Shown piece after piece: positions 11,230 to 23,877 of a DNA stretch of 64,000 bases. The notes under the pieces were generated by a model. That model searched no databases. It saw nothing but the letters and a program-made list of their open reading frames with translations, and was not told the origin of the DNA. The DNA is from Welwitschia mirabilis. Taxonomy: Eukaryota; Gnetophyta; Gnetopsida; Welwitschiales. The DNA lies in contig JBOZIK010000001.1 of NCBI GenBank assembly GCA_051453625.1, positions 171,949,735 to 172,013,734 on the forward strand, given 5' to 3'. Made by a program: the position numbers and the translations under genes. Numbering within the stretch: the first letter of the stretch is position 1; each line of letters begins with the position of its first letter.

Positions 11230-13800
11230 ATAACTGTTTCAACTTTTCATATTCTGTCAGATTATCTTTTAATCCTTTTGGAAAAGGAGGTTTATTATAT
11301 GGTTTCTCACTAGGCTTAACTAGAAAGTAAGGAGATGAGATTCTTACTTTTATTACTTTAGGTTTTTTTTTCCCTAGGTTTGCTTATACTGGTTTGTTCT
11401 TAGATGGATTATTTTTCTTCTTTTAGGGTGATGCATGCATCATATCTTGTAAATTTTTTTTGCTTCTAATAGTAACTGCTCTTGCTTACTCCTGTATTTA
11501 ATTGGTAGGGTTTAACTCACCTTGTGATGGTAACCTTGACTATTACTTTTGTATTAGGTCCATGAACATACATTCCATATTTCTTAGTTTTACATTCATT
11601 AGATTGATATGTCATTTAGCATTTTGAGTCATAATCTACTATTGATAAAACTATGTAAACCCATAATTTCCATTGTTTTTTTAATAAGACCTATAAAGTG
11701 GTTTAAATTTTTGTGTTCCATAGGTGGTTATGATTGAAAATTTTGATTTCCTTGCCATGGAAATCTTGGATAGTTTGGAGGATTATCTGGTATAAGTGGT
11801 ACATTAGATAAGGAATGAATCTTTCCTTGAAAGGTAATAACCATCTCTTATAAAGAGTTTGGTATGTATTGCTAATCTCCACAAGCTTGAGCTTGATGCC
11901 ATAGATGTTCGTAGAGCAGGCATGTTTCTACATTTCTTGTACTTCATACACTTACCTTAGGTTGAAGCTGTGGTTGTAATAAGCTACCATGTAGTTATGA
12001 TATTAGTTGAATGGCTGCAATGGTTGGTAGTGGTTGCAAAGATGGTTCAGATGGTTGTGATTTTGTCATGATATTTGTTAAGGGTTACATCATCTCTTCC
12101 ATATTTTTAAATATTATCACTTGTTCTTGGGCCATTATAGCTTGTTTTATTTTAGTGGACTCCTTTTACTCTGATTAACTAACTCTCTAAAATCCTAAAG
12201 ATTTCTTCTAGTGTTTTGTTTAAAAATTTTTCCTTCTGCTACAAAATTTACATTTTGTCTAATATAAATCTACATGTTGCCTAATGTACCTATCTAATCA
12301 TTTAATGAAAATTTAGAGAAGTTGATGAGAGGGAAAATCATGATGTGGGTTACATTGATATAACCTATAGAATCACTCATAAGTTTCTTCATAACTTTTC
12401 TCCTCTTTTTGTTGAAAACTCATGAGCTATTTCCTAAGATTGTATAATTTACCATCCAAAAGGGATTTTCCCCTAAAAGCATTTTTAAATTTGTCCCAAT
12501 TTCAAATAGGATTTTGTATGTTTTACAACCAAGAGTTTCTTTTACTTTAAGGTGGTTCTAAAAGGGATAAGCTTTGTTGTATTAGCAGTTGCAAGGGCTA
12601 GTAAATCGATCATGTTCTCAAACTTAATTAAATGTATTAAGGGGTCTCCTTCATTAGTTTCATGGAAGGTAGGTAAAAGCTATACATTTTTTATTTTAAG
12701 GTTTGACTTAGGAGGTAATACTAAGGATCCATCATAAATGTACCCTTGTTAAAAATTTAAACCCTTTAGTGTAGGTTCCATTTAGGTTAGATTTACTATG
12801 TTCATTATAGTTTCAAAATTTTCAAATCATCTAAGTGTTACAAGAGTGGTTCTAGTTGATGTTGTAAAGCTAAATTATGTTTTTAAATTAGACAGTAGTC
12901 CTCTAGGATACATAATTAGCACTTTGAAATTCTAACTAGCTGGTGGTGAAATTGGGAAGATACCAATCATAGATTTTGAGTATATTGGCACTATATGTTG
13001 TTTCCAGTATGTTGTATACATTGGATTAACTGCTATTATTACTGGTATTATTTGTTTGAATGGAGGAGTAGGACATAGAGTTCAATGGAATGCATGAGTA
13101 GATTTGGATATAGTATTAACATTTATTAGGGTTTATCTAGGGTTCTTTTGCTTAATTGGATTGAAGTTCTACACCTAATTAGCTACTCTTACAAACATGT
13201 TTTTGGTTCCTTAGATTTGGTTAACTATAAAGCTCGGAGATTGCTAGATGGTTGTAGGCATATTATTTCGTGATACTTATTCTATGATTCTCTTTTTCCT
13301 TTTTATTTCTTGTTGAATATCTTATTGGATATATTCTAAAACACATGGAGATCCTTCTAAAGGATACAATAGAACTAAGTGTGAATGGTCATTTAGGCCT
13401 ATTATTTGAATTTCTTTTATTAGTTATTTCAAAGTGGCAGCATTACTTCTTAATTTCATCCTTACTTTAGGTATGGGAAAAGCATGGTAGTATCGATGTT
13501 GGTATCTCTAAAGTTGTTTCTTCTAAGTTTAATAGAGGATTAATTACTTCTAATAAAACTTGTGGATTTGTAGCAATGTCGAGGTTTTCTTTATTCAATT
13601 GTTTAACTACCCTCGTTAGTTCATACTTAAAAGGATATTGTGAAGTTTCTGGTTCTATTTCAGTTTGTAATAAACTATGTAATTTATTAGGTCTTATTGT
13701 TTCACTTAAATGTAGTGGATTATATTTGTGTTATTGTAAGTTGATAATGAGATGGTGCAAACATTTGAACAATGGATTTCTAGCCCACCTAGATAGTTGA
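11230..13800 (-). pseudogene. gag remnant with zinc knuckle, element A
   Basis: The capsid core is visible on the minus strand around 12300-12700, with a phrase corresponding to 'E-DP--HL--F' at the start and a run resembling the tail of Retrotrans_gag. The zinc knuckle lies at 11881-11922: it reads C-x2-Y-x4-H-x4-C, so the second Cys has become Tyr (TGT to TAT type change) while the other three ligands remain. A Pro/Asn/Gln-rich stretch links core and knuckle. Several stops and shifts interrupt the frame, and the N-terminus cannot be set. Confidence 0.7.
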
Positions 13801-14876
13801 TTCTGATGTGTTTAGTTCGGTGTTTCAGATGAAGTTTTTTCCCCATAAAATTTTGTAAATGCTTCTAATTATACTAATAAATGGAAAATAAAATAACTTT
13901 CATAGTTTTATAAATATTTAAAAATTCTTTAAAATAGTAAATTATTTTAAAAATAAAATGTTCTACTAGGAAATCACTTTTTCTAGGACAAAAATGAATA
14001 GAGGAATCAGGAGATCACCTGGACCTATTGTTTGATGAATAGCTCTAGTTCAATGTCTATTTACCTTGGTCTCAATTGTTTGACATGTGTTCAGTAATAT
14101 TTGAATAAAAAATTCAAGAGAGGTATAATAATATCCACGATACAAGTTATAGCTTATGGACATAAACAAAAATACAGAAATTGAAAACTTGAATAAATAT
14201 AAATGCTATTGCATTCTGGAATAGGAAAATAGGAAAATAAAAAATCAAAATGAAAAATGCAAGAATTAAAATTTCAAAATTTAGAATTTATATTATTTCT
14301 TTTCTATACTGTTACTAGTTGATATAACTACAATAAACCTATTGTGTATAACAAAATACTAAACTAATTATGATAAATAGTGATAAAATTATATTAAATA
14401 AAATTTAAAATTTTACAAAACATTAAAGATGTAGACCTATCACACAGAGATGAAAAATACACAGTATATGAAAGACAAGTAATAGTACAAAATTCAATAT
14501 GTTGCACTGCAATAAATAAACAAACTGTAATACAATTATCTGCAATAGTTACTATTGATCTACAATACAGAATTAACTATGTTATAATGAATTATGATAG
14601 AAATACATTGAAGAAAGGATTCTAAATTTAAGAAATGAAAATTTAGGAAAATAAAATAGCAGGAAAGGAAAACATAGAATGTAAAGGCAAAAAAGTAAAT
14701 CTCTGAAGGAAGATTATAATAACTTAATGCACTAGTTCATAAACAGGAAAATTATCTAATACTCAAATTTTAAAAACAATTCATGTTATTAGAAAGTACA
14801 AATACTCATGAAAAGTAAAGGCTTATCCAAAATATTTAGATCCCAACCTATTCCAAGATCATAGGTTGACAATGCT
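13801..14876 (-). other. Leader of element A
   Basis: A-rich non-coding sequence on the plus strand between the primer site and gag. No reading frame or RNA gene is seen. Confidence 0.5.
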
Positions 14877-14894
14877 TCCCTGGTAATAATGCCA
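14877..14894 (-). other. tRNA-Asp primer binding site, element A
   Basis: Plus-strand tccctggtaataatgcca aligns without gaps to the 3' end of plant tRNA-Asp (tccccggcaacggcgcca). Six of 18 positions differ, all C-to-T or G-to-A. It lies three bases from the LTR edge. The reverse transcript would be primed here and copied into the right-hand LTR. Confidence 0.85.
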
Positions 14895-14897
14895 AAA

Positions 14898-16498
14898 TGA
14901 TAAGGGTATCAATAGTTAACTAGACTAACTACGACCTGTCTTATCATATCCTAGGAAGATTTGAATATAAACCTTAGATAATAGAAGCTAGGATTGGGAT
15001 ATTATTAATCTTTAATCACTTTTCTTACTATCAAATAGTACTTTAAATAATATCTTTGTGAAAAAGGAAAAAGTTAAAAATAAATAGATAATAATCATTA
15101 GGCAAACCTAGGAAAAAAAAAGGACAAATGTTGTTTTATACTCTTGATAGTTCTCTCCCTATCATTTATATGTTGCCTATATTTGTGGTTTAAACAAAGT
15201 TGCAAATGGGTCTTTTTAGGAATGTGTGCTATAGAATGAAGGAATCACCATCTACAAGAACAAGATCATGCATTAAACTAGTTGGCAATCTTATGCTACT
15301 GATGCTTTTTAATTGATATGGTTGAAAATGGAATTTGAATGAAAACAAAAGGTAGAATCCAGTTTCAGTTAAGACTATATTGTAAATTAACTTTGGATGC
15401 AGTAAAAGCAAAACTAAGCTACTTAATCAATTTAATAAAATGGAAAGAATCCAACAATATAAAAGAACTAGCATTCTGTGACTTAAAAAATATAATAACA
15501 AGTAAACCTTGAAGGAATCGTTTATCAAAAATTCAAATTGAGATTGTCTAGAAGATTGAAAACTAAAGCTTTATTGCATTCAAATGATGATTACCAGTAA
15601 AATGTACTACAATTGCTTAAAACCCATTTACATCTAATTTTTCTTTCTTTCACTAACTAGTTAACTTTTTCAATGCAATAAAGGGAGTATTCATAATGAT
15701 TTGTAAGGGAATTTTGGACAAGATGACAAAGGATTTCATGTGGGAAAAATAGAATTTTAATTACAAAATTTGGGATACTTGTCTTTACATTAGTTTTGAT
15801 AGGAATTCTTGAATCTTTAGAATCATTTGATTTTATTGCACCCTTGTTGCCTAAATGATAAATGTAATAGCTATTTTGATCCTTATCATGCAGTTATCGC
15901 TATATGTTATCATATTTGTCGCCGAGTGATATGTAAACTATTGCTCAAAATAACTTAGACTTATTGTTGAACTATTGTGATGTGATAGGTTGGTTGTCTT
16001 GGTTTTTATTAATTAGTGGTAAGTCATAGACAATATCATATTTCATGTCTATCACTAAGTAACAAAGCTATAATGAATTTATCACTAGGCAACATATTTA
16101 GATCTCACCTCCTTTATGCAAGTATTGATTCCCATGTGATTTAATCTTGGATACATTGTTTCTAGTCTGTTACTCAGTAATAGAGATCAATTTTGTATTT
16201 TATTGCATTGTTCTAGATTTGGTCTTCCTTAGATCATTCTGTGATAATCATGTATCTTTCATCTATTTACTCAGCAATGCCTATATAACTATCAAATGTG
16301 GGCGAGATCTATTGTGCAACGATGGACCTAGGGATAGGATAAATACCCTTCATTCTAATAAAATTTGTTATTTTAGTGCCTTAAACATGTTACTTGATAA
16401 ATGAAGGTATTTCAATCCAATTTGCAATAAGTTTCAATGCAAATTATATTGAAATACATGAAATTTCATAATAAGAGATGGATTTCTAATGTTCAACA
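14898..16498 (-). repeat. 5' LTR of element A (candidate right end)
   Basis: The left edge, starting tgataaggg, is set by the adjacent primer site. The right edge is set at gttcaaca because U1 homology begins directly after it. That gives about 1.6 kb. No partner LTR was found to confirm the right end. A cluster of related short motifs fills 15845-16275. Confidence 0.6.
15845..16275. repeat. Cluster of a 14-bp motif in both orientations
   Basis: The least decayed form is gtcgccgagtgata (15919-15932). Related forms are gttgcctaaatgata (15845), tatcactaagtaac (16050-16063), tatcactaggcaac (16080-16093), and weaker ones around 16169 and 16266. Both strands are represented. All lie in A's LTR. 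Confidence 0.55.
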
Positions 16499-17661
16499 GC
16501 ATATTCTAAGGAAGTTAAAGAGGAATGTGGAGTTTTGGAAGAAGAAAGGTATTATTCAATAGATGAAGAATATGAAGGAGAAGACAAAGGGTATTCATGA
16601 AGAAATTTAGGATAAGAATTACAAGGCAAAGAAAATTAATAAGATGAGAAATGATGATCATAAGGAATGGTATAAAACATAAGGTTAAACTACTTATGTG
16701 AAAGCAAGGATTTTTAAACTCATGATCATAAGGAGATTGACTTATGAATGATGAGTTATGTAGATATTAAAGATAATCTCTTATAGTTTATCTAGGTTCT
16801 TAAGTATAGTAAAAAATTTGAGATTAAAAATGAAATGGGTTATATTGGAGAAAGAACCAAGTAACAATCTGTTTTCATGATCAACATTAAGCTTCATGCT
16901 AGATTTGGAATGATCTTAATAAAGCTAACATACAGATTTGTATTGAAAATTTAAACAAATTTATGAATGATCAAGATCTAATTAGAGTACAAGATGTCAA
17001 AGAATGAGGTAATGATGGGCTTAGGAGATATACATTGTTGAAAAATATCAAGAAACGCAAGGCAAATAGCCAAGAAAAGTTTGAAGGTAAAATGTGTAGA
17101 AAGCCTGACAACACTAGATAGATTCAATGTTGGCATCATTAGTTTGAGAAGAAATAGTTTGTGAAAATAAAAGCATTATGTTTATGATCATGTAAAATAG
17201 TTTATGTAAAAAGTAGTAGAACATAAGCAATAGAAATGAAAACAACAGTGCAGAAATAAAATGAAAACCTAGAGAAATCATAGAGAACTAGAAATGCAGA
17301 AATACTAACAAAAATGAAAAATATAAATCTAACTACACATAAAAATAAAAGTGAACTATAGTGGTAAAAATTTACAAAAACAAAAAGAAGGAATAAAATT
17401 TCTTTTTAACTTTATCATTTTTAATTTTCCTTTGATTTTTTTAATTTTTTATCACTTTGGCTTTGGTTTAAAAGAAACTAGATAAGCAAAAACTTACAAA
17501 GACTAGTTAGTCTTACACAAAAAAGATTGGTGTAGCAATGATATTCTTTGTTATAGCTAAAAAATTTAATGAAATGTAAGGAAACTCAAAAGAAAAAAAA
17601 GAAAGTAAGAACCATATAGAATATTACTAGAAGACAACTAGTACTACACACTAAAGAGTGT

Positions 17662-17725
17662 AAAAAAAAAAAAAAAAAAGAAAAAGAAAAAGAAAAAGAA
17701 AAAGAGAGAGAAAGAGAGAAAAAAG
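17662..17725 (+). repeat. A-rich/GAAAAA/GA simple repeat in U1
   Basis: A run of A followed by gaaaaa units and gagaga. The equivalent place in U2 holds a long (GA)n run and in U3 only a short A/G patch. Confidence 0.85.
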
Positions 17726-18327
17726 AATATAAGATGGAAAAAAAGAAAATTTATTAATGCCCCACTATAGCTACTATTCCACTATCCTCTATAACAATTC
17801 CAAAAAGCTTATCTGTGGTGAAAACATGACTATGCCTTTATCCTAATATCAATAAATGATAACATAAGATCATCTTAGGGACACAAATCTTATAAGGCCA
17901 TACCCAAACATTTACTAAGTAAAAATTATCACTGCTATTTATAATATGGATTTAGTGTCATTCTTCTTCAAGGATAGATGTGATAAACTATAGCAAAGTG
18001 AGTATTAACCTAGATGCAATAAAAGGAGATTTAGGAAAAAGAGAATAAAAGTGAGAAGAAAATTTTTATCAAAATCAAAGACTAAAGCTACGAATGAAGC
18101 AGATCTCTTAAAATCTAGCATGAACGTAACAATGATGGCAAAAGTTCTTATAATTAAAATAGATTTGATCCATTATTAAATTATAAATATTAAGCTTTGT
18201 TAAATATTAATCATGGTGATATAGTATCATTTATTATATGAGTATGGTAAAGAATAGAATATTTATATCAATATGAAGAGCAGGTAAAATACCTAAGAAT
18301 ATCATATATTAGTATAGATCATAAGCT

Positions 18328-18577
18328 AAGATGAAAACATGAAGAAATCACTTAGAAATAATATAAAAAGATGAACACATTTTAGTACAAACTTGAGTGT
18401 TACAAGTATGTAATACATTCAAAATTACTACCAAAATATTGATAGGATCAAAAACCCTAAAATTACGACCAAAATATTGATAGGATCAAAAACCCTAGAA
18501 AAGATGAAAACATGAAGAAATCACTTAGAAATAATATAAAAAGATGAACACATTTTAGTACAAACTTGAGTGTTACA
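18328..18577 (+). repeat. Exact 77-bp duplication and 38-bp tandem pair at the gap edge
   Basis: 18328-18404 and 18501-18577 are identical over 77 bp, and the second copy ends exactly at the first N. Between them, 18421-18458 and 18459-18496 form a 38-bp tandem pair with one mismatch. Repeats elsewhere in the window are far more diverged, so this exact copy is either very recent or an assembly join error. Confidence 0.9.
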
Positions 18578-18677
18578 NNNNNNNNNNNNNNNNNNNNNNN
18601 NNNNNNNNNNNNNNNNNNNNNNNNNNNNNNNNNNNNNNNNNNNNNNNNNNNNNNNNNNNNNNNNNNNNNNNNNNNNN
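18578..18677. other. Assembly gap (100 N)
   Basis: 100 N flanked on the left by an exact duplication. The true gap length is unknown. Confidence 0.98.
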
Positions 18678-19560
18678 CATTCTGTGAGATGCTCTTTTCA
18701 TGCATCCAAGATTGGTTATAGTGATTATTCTTCAAGTTTAAGCTTACGTAAAGTTACCTTCAAGTTGGAAATTGTTAAAATATGTGTGAATCCAACTTTA
18801 CTTAAGATAGAGATTTCCTTCTCTTTAAAGTGTAAATTAGCTTTTTTATTTGCTTCTCTTATGTTCAATTTAAGTAGGAGATCACTAATTTGCTAAGAGT
18901 TATTTACATATAAGAGATAAAGTATCTTGTTAGACTAATAGTTACACTTTCTAGTAGATTTTCCAATTGTGTATCTCTTTTACAATGGGTTAACTCAAGA
19001 ATAATTCTTATATAAAGGGATTATAGTTTAGAATATTGTAAGTAAAGCAAAGGTAAATTGTATGTTCTAAGCTTGAAGTTCATTGAGATCCATATATCTT
19101 GAGTTTAATTGTTAAGTATTAGTAAAGTTAAATCCTATTTTAGTTTTATGTTTTTTTCCTCTAGTTTTTTATCTCATAACTAATGATGTATTACTATAAA
19201 TTTTTATTTTACAAGACTTAACTTTTAATATTTATTGAGTTATTCTCAGTAAATCATAAATATTTAGAAAGATGATTGTAAGTTAATCCTTTGATAGAGT
19301 GGTTTATCTTCCCCTAGAAATAAAGGTTAAAATTTTAGGGAATGCATTAGTGTAAAAGCATGAAAGTTTTAAAGAATAGAATCTATTAAGAATAGCTTAT
19401 GTTCTTGAGTTAATTTTTGAATTAAGGAAGTAAGATCTGCATCATTCTCCAATAATCGTAGGTCACTCTAGCTAAACCATGTAAATCTGTGTGTTTCTCT
19501 AGTTTTGATATTTACTTTGCATTATTCTATGCTTATTTTCATTATAACCCTTGCATTTTT
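18678..19560 (+). mobile_element. Possible Ty1/copia LTR remnant
   Basis: This sequence is not part of the U units. Its right part (aaaccatgtaaatctgtg, about 19476) followed by a T-rich stretch resembles the R-U5 end of many plant copia LTRs, which carry a similar 'gaaccacgtaaatctctgtg' phrase. An upstream TATA-like tatataaaggg (about 19010) fits an LTR promoter. The left end is lost in the gap and no primer site follows. Confidence 0.35.
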
Positions 19561-22350
19561 TATTCAAGAATTTGATCTTATTAATCATCCAATGTTATGG
19601 CATTATATTCTATTAAAGTTAAACATGTGTATGAAGAATTCAATGCTCCATTTCTAGTGATTATTTATAGCCTCAATACAAATTAATGTATTACAAATTG
19701 ATAATTTGAGCTATACTATCAGTGAGCATTCATAGCCTCAATGTAGTTAACTAATCCTAATAAAACTAATCAAAAATAAAATGTGGTTCTAGAGAAGAAA
19801 TTTTATTTTTGTTTTCATTCTTCTTCTCTTATTTATTTTTTCTTTGTTTCTTTTTTAAAATTTTAAATAAGCACATAAAAGGGGTCATGGATTCATTAGC
19901 CTAATAAAAAAATAATCTTATTCCCATAAATGCTTCAAAACAAAGAACACCACATAAAATTAGAAATTCAACCTTTTCAACCATTAATTTTTTCCAACTT
20001 GAAGAACTCAAGTAAATGAAAATATTAACAACATAATTCAAAATAATATAACTTTATTTTAAAAAAATTAGTGCAATTAATATCAACCAAAACTTGAAAT
20101 AATAAAAGATCACTTATTATTGGTTATGTAAAGAGGCCACTACCTAAGATTGATAAGCCTTATAAACTCATAGTAAGATGGACGAGGTGGGTAATCAATG
20201 AGATTTATAAAATAAAGCCATAATGGAAGAGATGAATGATAAGCTTTGAGAAAATGATGGATTATTCTATAATATGGATGGAATTTCGGGTTGCCTACAT
20301 GAAAGGGCTTAAGGCTATGATTATATAAGTGGTAATTCATAGGGGGTTTCATCAAAGAGATATCATGAGATGAAATTAGTTCCATTGTGAGTGGATCTAC
20401 CCATGTTAAGTTTAATATAAAGGAAAATATTATCTAAAATTATGAAATAAATGTAAGCATTTCTCATAATAGATTTTCTAGTGTAATGCATGGGTAAAGG
20501 TTTAAGGTTTTAAAAGATATAAGTCTTAAGGTATAAGGACTATGTTCATGTGAAGTGCACACATGAGTTTATGAAGTTAGGAGAACATTAACCATAAAAT
20601 AAGTAAAGTCTATGTGTCCAAGGTCTAAGAGGGTCCATTGTATAGCTTACTTATGCTTTTTTAATAAGTCTTACAAGATATCATCTTAAGGAAAAGACAA
20701 AGATAAGTTAGAAAATATTTATTAAGACAATCATGCATGAGATCATTAGAAAGTGTTTCCAATTCTAAGGAAAGTTTATCTTCTTTATTAAAGCTTGAAT
20801 CTTGCTCAAAAGATGAAGATGAAATGGAATTGTTTTGCTCATGAAAATGTTGAAAATAATAAAAAGGTTACACATGTGATGGATCATGTATGGAATCTTC
20901 TTTAATGTTCTCATTCTTATAAGAATTATTAAATGACTCACTTTTAATTGTATGACTCTTCTCAAATGGTTGCTCATCCTTTAGTAGGTGCTCATTCTAT
21001 AGGTTATTAGTTTTCTTTCTATTCTTAAAGGTATAACATGGTTATCCTCAATAGGTGTATTTTATATCTTATGTTGGTTAATTGAAGGAAGGATATGAGT
21101 GGTAATGATAATTTGAACAACACTTTGTAGAAATATCTATAGGATATCTTCCAAGGAATTGAGTAACAATGTTAAGATTTAGAAGATAAAAGGTATTGAT
21201 CAAAAGATGAAGAATATGAAAGAGAAGACAAACAATATTCATAAGAAAATGAAGGATAAGGATTATAAAATAAAGAAAATTAATATAATGATGAGATATA
21301 AGAATTATAAGAATAGTGAAAAATATAGGATCAAACTCATTGTGTGGAAACTAATGATTTTTCAAACTCATGATCATAAAGAGATTGATCTATGAGGAAT
21401 AGGTACTTATATGTTAAAGGTAATCTCTTATGATTCACCTAGGTTCTTGAGGATAGGGAAAAAGTTGAAATTGAAAATTGAATGAATTGTTTTGGAGGAG
21501 AAACCAAGATAATAATCAATTTTTGTAATTAACTTTAAGCTTCATGCTAAATTTGGAATGGTTTTGATAAAGTTGACAAAAATATTTGTGTTGAAAACTT
21601 TACAAATGATCTGGAGCTACTTCAAATTTAAGATGTCAGAGAATAAGGTAATGATGGGTTCAGAAGGTATACAATGTCAAAAAAATATTGGAAAAGATAA
21701 GATGAATGATTAATATAAGTTTGAAGGTAAAATGTACTAAAAGGCCAATGGCACCAGTTAGGTCTAATGAAAGCACTAGTGATTTGATAAAAAAACAATT
21801 TTCAAAATGAAAAGAATTACATTCAATATCATATAAAATGATTTATACTAAAAGTAGTAGAAACCAAGTGATAGAAATAAAATGATAGTGTAGAAATAAA
21901 ATGAAAATTTGAAAAAACACCCAGAGAAACAAAAATGTAGAAAAAGTAATAGAATAAAAAAATCTAAATCTAAATGTTCATAGATTTGAAAATGAACTAC
22001 AATTAGAAAAAAATTTTCAAAAAGGAAAAGAGGGATTGAGTTTATTATATGTTTTATTATTTTTTATCTTCTTTTAACTTTTTAATTTTTCATTGCTTTG
22101 GCTCTTGTTTAAGAGAAATTAGGTAAGAAAAAACCTACAAAAATTAGTTAGTCCTACACATAAAATATTGGTATAGCAATGATGTTTTTTGGTTAGAACT
22201 AAAAAGTTCAATGAAATGTAAATAATCTCAAAATAAAAAAAAAAAGAAAGTGAGTACTAGTTAAAATATCATTGGAAGAGGGCCAATACCATGTATTGAA
22301 AAGTAAAGGAAAAAAAATATAAGACACTAGAATATAATATGTAAATCAAG

Positions 22351-22353
<3 letters not shown>

Positions 22354-22404
<51 letters not shown>
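22354..22404 (+). repeat. (GA)n microsatellite in U2
   Basis: About 25 uninterrupted GA units. The long Leu/Ser minus-strand frame through it is a product of this repeat, not a gene. Confidence 0.95.
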
Positions 22405-22408
<4 letters not shown>

Positions 22409-23089
22409 AAAAAGAACATGTGTGCATACTCTATAGTAGCCACTATGCTACTATACCTAGTAATAATATCAAAAAGCTTATTTATGGTGAAAATGTGGCT
22501 ATTCTTATATCTTAATATTGATAAATAATAACATAAGATTATCCTAGGATCAAAATCTTGCAAGGTCATACCTAAACTTTTACCAAATAAACAATAATAC
22601 TTCCATTTTTGGTATAGTTCCATTGTTATTATTCCTTAGAAATAGATATAACAAACTATAATAAAGAAAGAACAAAATCAAATTCAATGAAAGGAGATTT
22701 AGGAAAAAGAGAATAAAAGTGAGAGGAAATGTTTTGTAAAGATCTAAGACGAAATATACAAATGGAGCATGGCTCCCAGAATCTAGCATGAACATAATAA
22801 CAACGTTAAGAGTTCCTATAATGAAAATGGATTTGATATATTATTAAATTATAAATATCAAGCTTCAGAAAAGTATAAGCATAATGATATAATATAATTT
22901 ATCATATGAGTGTTGATGAAAACCTCAAGTCATCTTAGCCCTTATGGAATATCTATATAAGAATGGGAAGTAGGTCAAACTACCAAATATCATTAAACAT
23001 TAACATAAGGCATGAATTATGATGAAAACATGAATGAATTACTCAAAAATTATAGAAAAGGATCAACATAATTTAGCATGAGCTTAAGC

Positions 23090-23877
23090 ATAATTATGTA
23101 GGAACATTCATGCTCCTCATAAAAAATATTACATGAAAGAATAAACTACCATTTCTTTGATTTATTAAAAGCAGTAAACATTTTTGCAAGCTGCACTCAC
23201 AAGTAAGAGAATAAACCAAATAATACTAGCATTTTATTATATGAAATATAAGGAAGTAATAATAGATAATTAAAATACATCAAGCCATAATTGAAGTTTT
23301 ATGCTCTCCTTAAGGGCTACCCCATCCAAAGGAAATGATCCAAAGGAAAGAACGCATTATTCTTAGCACAAAGTACAATGGAATAGAACTAGCCTTCCCC
23401 TCTAGAATGGTAAAAGATGTTACAAAGTGAGGTGGTTAGCCCTTTTTATAGAGAACATTGGGGTCGAGATGGTTGGGGTTTTGTCTTTAGTGTTTATTGA
23501 GGTGATTGAGATTTTGTCTTTTAGTGCTTCTTACTTTTTGGTAGAATATTTACATGATGTAACTAGCTTGATTCAAAGTCAAAAATAATACAAATTATTA
23601 TGATGAATCACACACATAGGTGTCAGAAAAAGATTCCTTTACCAACTGACTTTGTTGCCACATCACTAGTGCCATCGTTGTCTTAGCAGAGTTAAGTTGA
23701 TCTTCTAACATGTATTCCAAAATGTTGCTAAAGATCTAGAAATATCATGAGGCAAAGCATAAAGTTAGACATGAAATTAATAATAGCATAAGACACATTT
23801 TATGATTGAAATAGTGAAATTAATATCTTGACTATGGTAAACTAACTTGAAATACCTAGTAAATGACAATTTTTACA
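23090..23877 (-). repeat. LTR-like terminal block of U2
   Basis: The block is shared with 28150-28950. On the minus strand it carries a TATA-like ctataaaaaggg (23440-23451), and its outer edge reads tgtaaaaattgtc on the minus strand, compatible with a TG-starting LTR pointing left. A third copy of the outer part is at 1740-1990. No primer site was found beside it, so calling it an LTR is inference. Confidence 0.45.

Larger units (their letters stand above)
4320..16498 (-). mobile_element. Element A: Athila-like Ty3/gypsy retrotransposon, decayed
   Basis: Reading the minus strand from right to left, the order is LTR (14898-16498), tRNA-Asp primer site, leader, gag with zinc knuckle, protease, RT, RNase H, integrase, conserved post-pol block, and an extra ORF in the env position. 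That order and the tRNA-Asp primer fit the Athila lineage of Ty3/gypsy. Stops and frameshifts break all domains. The 3' LTR was not found, so the left boundary is a minimum. The sequence right of 16498 belongs to unit U1, so A seems to have landed in or beside U1. Confidence 0.85.
16499..18577. repeat. Unit U1, truncated copy of a 5.1 kb repeat
   Basis: It matches U2 at an offset of about 4640 (agatgaag at 16561 and 21205; a ctttggctt-type phrase at about 17455 and 22096) and U3 about 5135 further on. The left end is cut by element A, the right end by the gap. A plus-strand frame is traceable over about 180 codons from 16560 through MKNMKEKTKGIHEE and KFEIKNEMGYIGERTK, with stops. It is lysine-rich and recurs in U2 and U3, but I do not recognise a family. 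Confidence 0.7.
19561..23877. repeat. Unit U2 of the 5.1 kb repeat
   Basis: U2 matches U3 throughout at an offset of 5065-5139. Landmarks include cacataaaaggggt (19872 and 24960), ggccact (20135 and 25226), ccatttctttga (23149 and 28214) and the common end aatttttaca. A plus-strand Lys-rich frame (21207-21395) is the best-kept copy of the frame also seen in U1 and U3. A minus-strand frame of 81 codons (20140-20385) also has a matching, stop-containing copy in U3. Neither is recognised. Confidence 0.75.

Noticed and set aside
18463-18896. Frames of 90 and 108 codons across the N run
   Set aside because: About a third of their length is N, so the openness is artificial.
22327-22623. 98-codon minus frame with a long Leu/Ser run
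   Set aside because: It is the translation of the (GA)n microsatellite; the repeat removes stops.
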